The position numbers and the translations under genes were made by a program. The notes beneath the pieces were generated by a model that made no database searches, had not been told where the DNA came from, and was given only the letters and a program-made list of their open reading frames with translations. From an uncultured Candidatus Saccharibacteria bacterium (GTDB taxonomy: Bacteria; Patescibacteriota; Saccharimonadia; Saccharimonadales; Saccharimonadaceae), in contig CALFGG010000090.1 in NCBI GenBank assembly GCA_937958235.1, forward strand, positions 1 through 26,738: DNA of 26,738 nucleotides. Reading direction: 5' to 3'. The stretch's first letter is position 1. Each line of letters starts with the position of its first letter. Shown here in pieces: positions 1 to 6,453 of this stretch.

Positions 1-751
1 GTTCTAGCATTTAATTTCTCCACTTCGTTTAATAATTAGAAATAATTTCTACTGTTGTAGATATACGCTCAAAAACTTCCCTCGTGTCGTTTAATAATTA
101 GAAATAATTTCTACTGTTGTAGATCAGATGACAGTAGGTAGGTCCGAATCTCGTTTAATAATTAGAAATAATTTCTACTGTTGTAGATTTTCAGAGTATT
201 AACGAAAAGATTGACGTTTAATAATTAGAAATAATTTCTACTGTTGTAGATACCATGTCGTGTCGTCAATACCTTCAGTTTAATAATTAGAAATAATTTC
301 TACTGTTGTAGATCAGTTGGGTTGGAGATATACCATAGTGTTTAATAATTAGAAATAATTTCTACTGTTGTAGATAAAGTATTCATACTTATTACCTAAT
401 TTGTTTAATTATTAGAAATATTTTCTACTATTGTAGATTAGGTGTATCTAATTACCTACATCATCGTTTAATAATTAGAAATAATTTCTACTATTGTAGA
501 TAGTCAAGGTCCTGATAGTAGATCTAGAGTTTAATAATTAGAAATAATTTCTACTATTGTAGATCACTTTATACCAGTTACCATCTTCACGTTTAATAAT
601 TAGAAATAATTTCTACTGTTGTAGATACTATAAGTACTATTGAAGCTATTACGTTTAATAATTACAAATAACTTCTACTGTCGTAGATAACATCCAACAT
701 CTCGAGTCGAGGCGAATTTAACAACCAAATAAAATTTCTACTATCGTAGAT
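1..751 (+). CRISPR. Cas12a-type (type V-A) CRISPR array, 3' (trailer) part
   Basis: Twelve 36-base repeats begin at 27, 89, 153, 216, 252+26=278, 340, 403, 466, 529, 591, 653 and 716. The intervening spacers are 26-28 bases, and bases 1-26 look like one more complete spacer, so the array continues to the left. The repeat ends in AATTTCTACTGTTGTAGAT, the hallmark Cas12a crRNA handle: a TCTAC/GTAGA stem with a four-base loop. It starts with GTTTAATAATTAG. Established knowledge of Cas12a places the handle 5' of the spacer, so the array is read on the + strand with the leader to the left. Repeats are nearly uniform on the left and decay to the right; the last (716-751) is degenerate in its 5' half, as expected for the trailer end. 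No cas gene lies in the window. Type V-A is assigned from the repeat alone. Confidence 0.97.
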
Positions 752-1208
752 TATTAATGTTTTGGTAATTATATTCCATTTAAAAAGATAATTATCATTA
801 CTTCATGCTAGAATATAGCAAAATCCACCCTCTGCTTGACCCCATAGTTGTCATTCATGATGGATTTTTTAGTGTCTATAAAATTATAAGATAAATATAA
901 TCTCCTAACTTTGGTACTTGCAACTTTACGCTTTTTTGAATATTATTTACTCAACCAGAGTATTACGTGGGCTACGACTAGGAGAAGTCCTCGTGTCTAG
1001 GGAACTGGAATTGCTAGCTCCCTATAATACTGTATTATTAAAACTGTAGATAGCTAAATCGCTAGGTTTTGTTCCTAGAACAAGAAGACCTCTTTTTTGT
1101 TATGAAACTAATATCGGTAGAGAGCATTGATCACCTTCACTGCTTGGCGAAAATGATCATTTATGTTGTAATATGTTAACCGTACTTTTTTGATATTAAC
1201 ACTAAAAA
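752..1208. other. Gene-free stretch with inverted repeats after the CRISPR array
   Basis: No convincing reading frame is seen on either strand. It holds several inverted repeats. One has 8-base arms at 820-827 and 861-868 followed by T residues on the + strand, and could end array transcription. Others are TAGGGA/TCCCTA at 998-1003 and 1019-1024, next to a TATAAT at 1023-1028, and a 6-base-arm palindrome TTGTTCCTAGAACAA at 1069-1083, followed by a T run at 1093-1098. Bases 984-1005 and 1071-1092 also pair imperfectly over about 22 positions, so 980-1098 could fold as one long structured RNA. Function unknown. Confidence 0.5.
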
Positions 1209-1499
1209 CTACTTCCTACTCCTAAAGAAATCTTTCCAATAGGGGTTTTCTTTGTCAAAAAGTTCCTTCTCATGCTGGCTTAAAGCCCATGGATAATCTC
1301 GAAAAAGCCAGTATACTTTCTTTTTATCAAATGAAAACACATAATCACCCCATCCCATAGCGTCATTGAGATCACTATTAGAAACTTTTCCAGATTTGAT
1401 ATCATCTACTGAAATACCATAATAGACTGTCCCCCACCAAATCTGATCATTTTGATTTTCTTTATCCCACTCTATATAAATATTATTATCATCTGCCAT
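1209..1499 (-). CDS. Small hypothetical protein, 96 aa
   Basis: Unrecognised small acidic, aromatic-rich soluble protein. It is rich in Trp, Tyr and Asp, with no signal peptide, membrane segment or Cys. The frame is open further upstream into the kinase gene, but that extension is Arg/Trp-rich nonsense antisense in character. The ATG at 1497-1499 sits 10 bases after the stop of the sensor kinase and gives a sensible protein, so I chose it. It is the last gene of the minus-strand signalling operon and is probably translated by coupling. A role linked to the two-component system is possible but nothing in the sequence shows one. It ends with TAG, followed by the gene-free stretch beside the CRISPR array. 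Confidence 0.6.
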   Translation of the reverse strand: MADDNNIYIEWDKENQNDQIWWGTVYYGISVDDIKSGKVSNSDLNDAMGWGDYVFSFDKKKVYWLFRDYPWALSQHEKELFDKENPYWKDFFRSRK

Positions 1500-1509
1500 A
1501 GTATTTGTA

Positions 1510-2526
1510 TTACACCACCACCTCAAACTCCGCCCCGCGCCCCTCGCTACTTCGAAGCACAATTTTATACCCCTGTCGCTCCGCCAAGTTCTTCGCAATC
1601 GCCAGTCCCAGTCCATGACTCGTCTTGTTCTCTGTCCTCGTCCTCGCTGCGTCCACCTGATAAAACCGCTCAAAAATCCGCTTCTGATCCTCTTTTTTCA
1701 CCCCCACCCCATTATCTTTCACGCTAAATGCCATATTTTTTCCGCGTCGCCCCGCCCGCAAATAAATAATCTTTTCCTTCGAATACTTCATCGCATTATC
1801 TGTAAAAATTGTCAAAATCTGCTCCAGTGTATTCTTTGCCGTACTCGCTCGTAAATTTTTCCCAAGATTCATCTCCGTCTCAATTTTCACTCCTCGCTCC
1901 CTCGCTACTGGTGCCAGTTTCTCTTGCAAATCAGCAAAAAACTCAGGCACGCTAATCTCGGTCGACTTCTCGGGCTCGCTATTCTCCCGCGCCACGTCCA
2001 GCATCGAGGCTGTCAGCTCCTTCATTTTCAAAATCTCTTCAATATTCTTCGCGATCACCTCGCGCGCCTTCTCCTCGGGCAAACTCTTCTTCCTCAGTGC
2101 CACCTCGTTTCGTACCAACATCGCGGTTAGTGGTGTCTTTAATTCATGGCTCGCATCAAAAATAAACTGCGTCTGTTTCATCATCGCTCGCTCAATTGGC
2201 GCCAAGGTTAATTTTGCCAGACTTCGGCTCACAAAAATTCCAATCACAAAAATCCCAAGATTAAAACCCAACAGGGAATAAATAATCGTCACCCGCGTCG
2301 TATTGTCTCGCCTCTCTAGTCGCTTGCGAAAAGTATTCTCAAAAGAATGTTCTTCAAATTCTGGCGCCTCCACACTGACACTCGAGTTCTCTTCTTCGCT
2401 TGGCAGGAGTGGCCTATTCAAGTTCGCTGTCGAAAGTAGATAAATAATTCCTGTAAAAATCAAGGATAAGGTCATGATTACGGCCAGATAGCTCAAAGTC
2501 AAACGATTTACTTCAGATTTTCTCAT
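1510..2526 (-). CDS. Two-component sensor histidine kinase
   Basis: Membrane histidine kinase of 338 aa, which autophosphorylates on His and passes the phosphate to the regulator encoded just upstream. Visible parts are a first membrane helix at about residues 12-32, a short (~45 aa) acidic extracytoplasmic loop, and a second helix at about 80-100. Then come the dimerisation H-box SHELKTPL with His127, the N-box with Asn244 (TDNAMKYS), the G1 box DNGVGV at 271-276, the F-box FERFYQ and the G2 box HGLGLAI at 304-310. No PAS domain is present and HAMP is not obvious, so the sensor is minimal and resembles EnvZ/BaeS-type kinases paired with OmpR regulators. A TAGAAT lies 7 bases before the ATG, so it may also have its own leaderless transcript. 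Ligand unknown. Confidence 0.95.
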   Translation of the reverse strand: MRKSEVNRLTLSYLAVIMTLSLIFTGIIYLLSTANLNRPLLPSEEENSSVSVEAPEFEEHSFENTFRKRLERRDNTTRVTIIYSLLGFNLGIFVIGIFVSRSLAKLTLAPIERAMMKQTQFIFDASHELKTPLTAMLVRNEVALRKKSLPEEKAREVIAKNIEEILKMKELTASMLDVARENSEPEKSTEISVPEFFADLQEKLAPVARERGVKIETEMNLGKNLRASTAKNTLEQILTIFTDNAMKYSKEKIIYLRAGRRGKNMAFSVKDNGVGVKKEDQKRIFERFYQVDAARTRTENKTSHGLGLAIAKNLAERQGYKIVLRSSEGRGAEFEVVV

Positions 2527-2597
2527 TACTTCTATTCTAACTTATTTTTTAAAATTGCTCAGCCCATACTCTGTGGGATATAAGGACTCAAATCAGC

Positions 2598-3278
2598 TTA
2601 TTTCGTCTTCCCACCCACAATTTTATAGCCAAATCCAGGCACGGTCTGGATTAATTTTTGCTTATAAGGTTTATCAATCTTCTTTCGCAAAAACATAATA
2701 AATAATTCCACATTATTCGGCAATACGTCCGCATCAAAGTCCCAGACGTTCGAAATGATTTTCTCCTTCGACAAAACCTTGCCCTCGTTTCGCATCAAAT
2801 ACTCTAGCACCGCATACTCTTTGGAGGTCAGCTTAATCTCGTCTCCCGCGCGCGAGACAGTTTTTGAGCTTGGATCAAGTACTAAGTCTTCTACTCGCAG
2901 TGCTTCATCTAGTTTCTGAGTTGGGCGCCTCAGCAGTGCTCGCATATGGGCAAGCAGAACTTCAAAATTAAACGGTTTCGGCAGGTAATCATCGGCCCCA
3001 TAATCGAGCCCCTTCACCACATCCTGTGATTGCCCTCTTGCTGTCAGCATCAAAATCGGCGTCGTATTTTTCTCAGCCCGTAGCTTCTGGCAGACTTCGA
3101 ACCCATTCATTGAAGGCAGCATCACATCAAGAATAATCAAATCATACTCTTCCGCCATCGCCGTATGATAGCCATCCTCACCATCCAAGCAGGAATCCAC
3201 CGCATAAGACTCATCTTCCAGCCCCTCTTTTAGCGCCTCGTTAATTTCTTTGTCATCTTCAATAATTAAAATCTTCAT
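2598..3278 (-). CDS. OmpR/PhoB-family response regulator
   Basis: DNA-binding response regulator of 226 aa starting MKILIIEDD. The receiver domain has the acidic pocket at Asp8/Asp9, the phosphorylated Asp51 (ILDVMLP), the switch Thr79 and Lys101 (LPKPF). The C-terminal half is an OmpR-type winged helix (residues about 130-222), with LTSKEYAVLEYL and the recognition region ending in VRK-like FLRKKID, then VPGFGYKI. The frame is open 21 codons further upstream, but MKILIIEDD is the family's normal start. It lies 71 bases upstream of the sensor kinase and 32 bases after the winged-helix gene, so the three form one operon. Target genes cannot be read from the sequence. Confidence 0.95.
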   Translation of the reverse strand: MKILIIEDDKEINEALKEGLEDESYAVDSCLDGEDGYHTAMAEEYDLIILDVMLPSMNGFEVCQKLRAEKNTTPILMLTARGQSQDVVKGLDYGADDYLPKPFNFEVLLAHMRALLRRPTQKLDEALRVEDLVLDPSSKTVSRAGDEIKLTSKEYAVLEYLMRNEGKVLSKEKIISNVWDFDADVLPNNVELFIMFLRKKIDKPYKQKLIQTVPGFGYKIVGGKTK

Positions 3279-3310
3279 AAAATATAAATCTTCATAAATA
3301 TAATTTCGGT

Positions 3311-3685
3311 TTAATATGTAAACGTCACAGCCTCCGGCCACATCGCATTCACTAACTTCTTGCCTTGACTAGTTACGCTTACTAGAATTTTACCATAGGT
3401 CTGTTGGATCACCGTAAGAAGTCCCTTGGATTTCAGCTCCGTCAGCACACTCATCGTTACTTTCTTCGGCATCCCGGCCTGATCCACGATGCTATCCACA
3501 TCATCCACCCCGTCTTCATAAACTTGCTGCAAAATAAGAGCCTCATTCACCGACAAATCCATTTGTTTAGTTTTCTTGGATTTTTTCGTGTTTTGGCTCT
3601 TATTCTTCATAGTTTTCTCCTCCTTTAAAGTTTTCCTAATTAAAATTTCATCATCTTCGTTTAGGTTAACATTATAACTTTTCAT
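3311..3685 (-). CDS. Winged helix-turn-helix protein, possible transcription regulator
   Basis: Protein of 124 aa: a Lys-rich N-terminal segment followed by a winged-helix-like fold at about residues 42-120, with LSVNEALILQQVYEDG, a recognition helix near KKVTMSVLTELKSKGLL, a beta wing and TSQGKKLV. This resembles MarR-like or RepA-like wHTH domains. Two starts are plausible. The first ATG at 3685 has AAAGGA 5 bases upstream. An internal ATG at 3610 (residue 26) has a much stronger AAAGGAGGAG 6 bases upstream and would give 99 aa. Both keep the whole HTH domain. It is the first gene of the operon with the two-component system and diverges from the LCP gene at 3772, so it may regulate one or both. 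No effector domain is visible. Confidence 0.7.
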   Translation of the reverse strand: MKSYNVNLNEDDEILIRKTLKEEKTMKNKSQNTKKSKKTKQMDLSVNEALILQQVYEDGVDDVDSIVDQAGMPKKVTMSVLTELKSKGLLTVIQQTYGKILVSVTSQGKKLVNAMWPEAVTFTY

Positions 3686-3759
3686 TTTATTCCTTTCGTT
3701 TATGATGCTTATAGTTTATCGGGATGTTCTTTAAAATCGCTTTAAGGTGCCAAAAGATG

Positions 3760-3771
3760 TATAATTAATCT
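3760..3771 (+). promoter_or_regulatory. -10 box of LCP gene, predicting a leaderless mRNA
   Basis: A perfect TATAAT at 3760-3765 lies six bases before the ATG at 3772, so transcription should begin at or next to the start codon. No Shine-Dalgarno is possible. The -35 region is weak. Confidence 0.6.
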
Positions 3772-5250
3772 ATGAAACAAGAAAAAACCGTTAAAAAGTC
3801 GAGACCGTTCCTATCTTTTTTTCAGCTCCTCGCTGCTCTTTCCAGTCTCGCCATGCTCTATTTTCTCTACCAGTCTCAAGTCTTACCGATTCGCCTATTT
3901 GGTTTTGTCGCTATTTTTTACCTTCTTCTGGTCACTTTCTTGATCATCATCAGTCGAAAAATCGTCCTACTTATTATCCTTTTAATTCTGGACACCCTCC
4001 TCAATATTGCACTCTCCTTTGTGTTCTATAAATACAATGACTATTGCTCTCAGATCGGCAAAAACGAGACCTATGAGGAAAAATACAGTCTCATCACCCT
4101 TGCTTCTTCTTCATTAGCGAAAACTGGCCAAGGTGAGATTATTCGCATCGGTATTTTAAGTAGCGACCCCTACAAGGAAACTGTTGAGCAATACTTACAA
4201 GCTGACGCCGCTTCGCGCGAGGGTCTTCTGGCCAAATCTCTCACGCAGTCCGACTATCTTGGTTTTTCCGACACACTCTCACTCACCTCCTCTCTCATAA
4301 ATCAAAACAACACTAAAGAAGCTTCCTCTGTCCGAACTATCTTTCTCTCGAATGGTAATCTCGAGTCTCTCAAAGATAATAACCAGGAAATCTGGAATCA
4401 GCTACACGTCTTACAGGAAGTGACTCTGAAGGTTACTCCAAAAACCATCGAAACCACCAAAAACACTTCTCTTGATGCTCCGTTTACAGTTTATATTAGC
4501 GGCATTGATAATCGTGATCACACCCTGCCTTACGCCGCTCGCTCGGACGTGAATCTGATTATGGTCTTTAATCCCGCCAGGCATCAGATTCTTGTACTCA
4601 ATACTCCGCGTGATTTCTATGTGCCTCTTGCTATGAACGGACAAAAAGATAAACTCACTCACGCCGGTCTTTACGGTGTAAACGAGTCTATTCATACTCT
4701 TGAAAAATTCTATGATATCAAAATTAATTATTATGCTCGCATCAATTTTGACGCCACTTCTTCCATTATTGATCAGCTTGGCGGTGTTGATATTACCTTA
4801 CCTTATGCCATTAATACTTATCATGGTCGTCGCAGTTATCAGCCTGGTACCTATCACTTAAACGGCGCAGAGGCTCTCGACATTGCCAGGGAACGTGTCT
4901 CGATCAGTTGGGCTGGTGGCGATCGCGAACGTGGTCGTAACCAAGAAAAAATTCTCTCCGCTCTCATCGCTAAACTCCAACACGATCCGAATATTCTCGG
5001 CAAAGTTGATCAGATTTTTGCTTCAGTTGCTAAAAATGTCCAGACCAATTTTACCAGTGATGATTTGAAGTATCTCGTTCAAAAACAACTTACAAGTCCT
5101 GCCAAATGGCAAACCGAACTCATTGATGTGGATGGTAAGGCTGACATCACCTCTACCTTCACTTATCAAGAGCCAAAACACTTTGTCTGGCATCCTTATC
5201 CAGAGTCCGTCGACCGCGCTAAAGCCAAACTACAAGAATATCTCAAATAG
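3772..5250 (+). CDS. LytR-CpsA-Psr (LCP) family envelope polymer transferase
   Basis: Membrane-anchored protein of 492 aa. LCP enzymes attach undecaprenyl-linked polymers such as teichoic acids or capsule to peptidoglycan outside the membrane. Three hydrophobic helices occupy about residues 16-88, then a ~145-residue extracytoplasmic region, then the LCP domain at about 236-410. The expected acidic and Arg residues are present: Asp259 (RSDVNLI), Arg280-Asp281 (NTPRD), Arg374 (ARER) and the Arg pair in GGDRERGRNQEK (385-387). LCP proteins usually have one membrane helix, so the three-helix N-terminus is less common. The VanZ-like gene follows after 3 bases. The BY-kinase and CpsB-type phosphatase on the opposite strand fit a common role in surface polymer assembly. 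Confidence 0.93.
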   Translation: MKQEKTVKKSRPFLSFFQLLAALSSLAMLYFLYQSQVLPIRLFGFVAIFYLLLVTFLIIISRKIVLLIILLILDTLLNIALSFVFYKYNDYCSQIGKNETYEEKYSLITLASSSLAKTGQGEIIRIGILSSDPYKETVEQYLQADAASREGLLAKSLTQSDYLGFSDTLSLTSSLINQNNTKEASSVRTIFLSNGNLESLKDNNQEIWNQLHVLQEVTLKVTPKTIETTKNTSLDAPFTVYISGIDNRDHTLPYAARSDVNLIMVFNPARHQILVLNTPRDFYVPLAMNGQKDKLTHAGLYGVNESIHTLEKFYDIKINYYARINFDATSSIIDQLGGVDITLPYAINTYHGRRSYQPGTYHLNGAEALDIARERVSISWAGGDRERGRNQEKILSALIAKLQHDPNILGKVDQIFASVAKNVQTNFTSDDLKYLVQKQLTSPAKWQTELIDVDGKADITSTFTYQEPKHFVWHPYPESVDRAKAKLQEYLK

Positions 5251-5253
5251 TCC

Positions 5254-5748
5254 ATGAAAGATTTTCTTAAGCGCCACGCCAAGCTCCTCATTTCGCTGCT
5301 TCTAATTTTTCAGATGCTTTTCATCTTTGCCATGTCGTCCTTTGGTTCAGATTCTTCCAATGCTCAGAGCAGTCAAATCATCCAGGTCCTTCATCAGGTT
5401 TTTCCAAACCTTTCATCTCGCACCTCAGGACTTGATGCTAGTGTCCTTACCTTTATCGTTCGTAAAACTGCTCATTTCACCGAATATGCCATCCTTGGCA
5501 TCCTCTTCTACTTTTTCTATCGTCAAACCCTTCCACAAAAAAATGGCCTACAACTTTTTGTTTTAGCCATTCTTTCTAGTTTTCTCTATGCCTGTACTGA
5601 TGAGATTCATCAGCTTTTTGTTCCAGGGCGCAGCGGTCAATTTACTGATGTCTTAGTGGACACTCTTGGCGCCTTTTTTGGCTGTGCATTCTTGGCCTTC
5701 TCTAATTATTTAAGAAGGGTTTTGCAAGCTCGTCGCCATTTGCAATAA
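5254..5748 (+). CDS. VanZ-family membrane protein
   Basis: Protein of 164 aa with about four membrane helices (near residues 10-28, 72-90, 100-116 and 134-152). VanZ signature residues are present: KTAHFTEY with His74 and Glu77, then TDEIHQLFVPGRSGQFTDVLVDTLGA with Asp116, Glu117, His119, Asp132 and Asp136. VanZ-like proteins are linked to envelope and glycopeptide phenotypes, but their reaction is not settled. The ATG is 3 bases after the LCP stop with no Shine-Dalgarno, implying translational coupling. Its last 47 bases overlap the 3' end of the convergent phosphatase gene, and no terminator separates them. Confidence 0.9.
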   Translation: MKDFLKRHAKLLISLLLIFQMLFIFAMSSFGSDSSNAQSSQIIQVLHQVFPNLSSRTSGLDASVLTFIVRKTAHFTEYAILGILFYFFYRQTLPQKNGLQLFVLAILSSFLYACTDEIHQLFVPGRSGQFTDVLVDTLGAFFGCAFLAFSNYLRRVLQARRHLQ

Positions 5749-6445
5749 TTTTGCGATACTCGGTTTCGCCGATCAACTTAATAATCTTCTTTTCAGCCTT
5801 CTCAAATTTAAGGAACAACGAGCCTTCTGCGCGGTGAATATCCGTACCAAGATAACTCACCAGGCGGTTTTTTAATAGAAACTTCATAATCTTTTTTGCC
5901 TTACCGCCATACTGACCAACAATGCTTCCATAATTTGATTGCAATTTGACCCCTAATTTTACAATCTCAAAAATCACTTCCTTCTTTTTTTGAATAAATA
6001 AATAGCGTTCAGGGTGTGCAAGTACCGGCACAAGACCTTTAGCTTTTAACTCAAATATGATATCACGAAGATAAGAAACTTCCGCATAGAATGGCAGCTC
6101 AAACAGCACATGTTGGTGTTTCTTCCTGCTATTTAGTTCACTTCCTAGACAAGAAGCTTTGCCCTTGGCTAAGTAGTCCACCATTTTTGGATCAATATAT
6201 ATTTCATTACCTGGCATCAATTTTAATTTAATGCCAGCCTTATCCAGCTCAGTCTGAAGCTTTTCACGCAGTCGATTTTTGGTCTGATTATCGGCCGCCT
6301 GTGGACTGTCGGCGATGTAGTGTGAAGTACAAAACACGCCATTAAATCCCAGTTCCGCTAGCTTTCTCGCCATCTTTACACTCTCCTCGATGGATCCGCT
6401 GCCATCGTCAATTCCGGGTAGAATATGTAAGTGTAAATCAATCAT
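5702..6445 (-). CDS. CpsB/YwqE-type PHP tyrosine-protein phosphatase
   Basis: Protein of 247 aa in the metal-dependent PHP family that dephosphorylates the C-terminal tyrosines of bacterial tyrosine kinases controlling polysaccharide export. Metal ligands are visible: His5 and His7 in DLHLHILPGIDD, Asp13-Asp14, His42 (CTSHY), Glu81 (PGNEIYID), the PVLAHPERY motif, and GTDIHR near the C-terminus. Length matches the family. The ATG lies 8 bases after the stop of the BY-kinase gene, so the pair form an operon, the classic arrangement of kinase with its phosphatase. The 3' end overlaps vanZ-like by 47 bases tail to tail. Confidence 0.93.
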   Translation of the reverse strand: MIDLHLHILPGIDDGSGSIEESVKMARKLAELGFNGVFCTSHYIADSPQAADNQTKNRLREKLQTELDKAGIKLKLMPGNEIYIDPKMVDYLAKGKASCLGSELNSRKKHQHVLFELPFYAEVSYLRDIIFELKAKGLVPVLAHPERYLFIQKKKEVIFEIVKLGVKLQSNYGSIVGQYGGKAKKIMKFLLKNRLVSYLGTDIHRAEGSLFLKFEKAEKKIIKLIGETEYRKIIANGDELAKPFLNN

Positions 6446-6453
6446 AGAGTAAC

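Noticed and set aside
1016..1051. CTGTAGAT at 1044-1051 as a decayed thirteenth CRISPR repeat.
   Set aside because: Only eight bases agree, the TCTAC half of the stem is missing and the distance from the last repeat does not fit spacer spacing.
1500..1673. Upstream extension of the small gene 1209-1499 into the kinase gene.
   Set aside because: The extension is Arg/Trp-rich and out of frame over a conserved kinase G2 region; the internal ATG just after the kinase stop is a better start.
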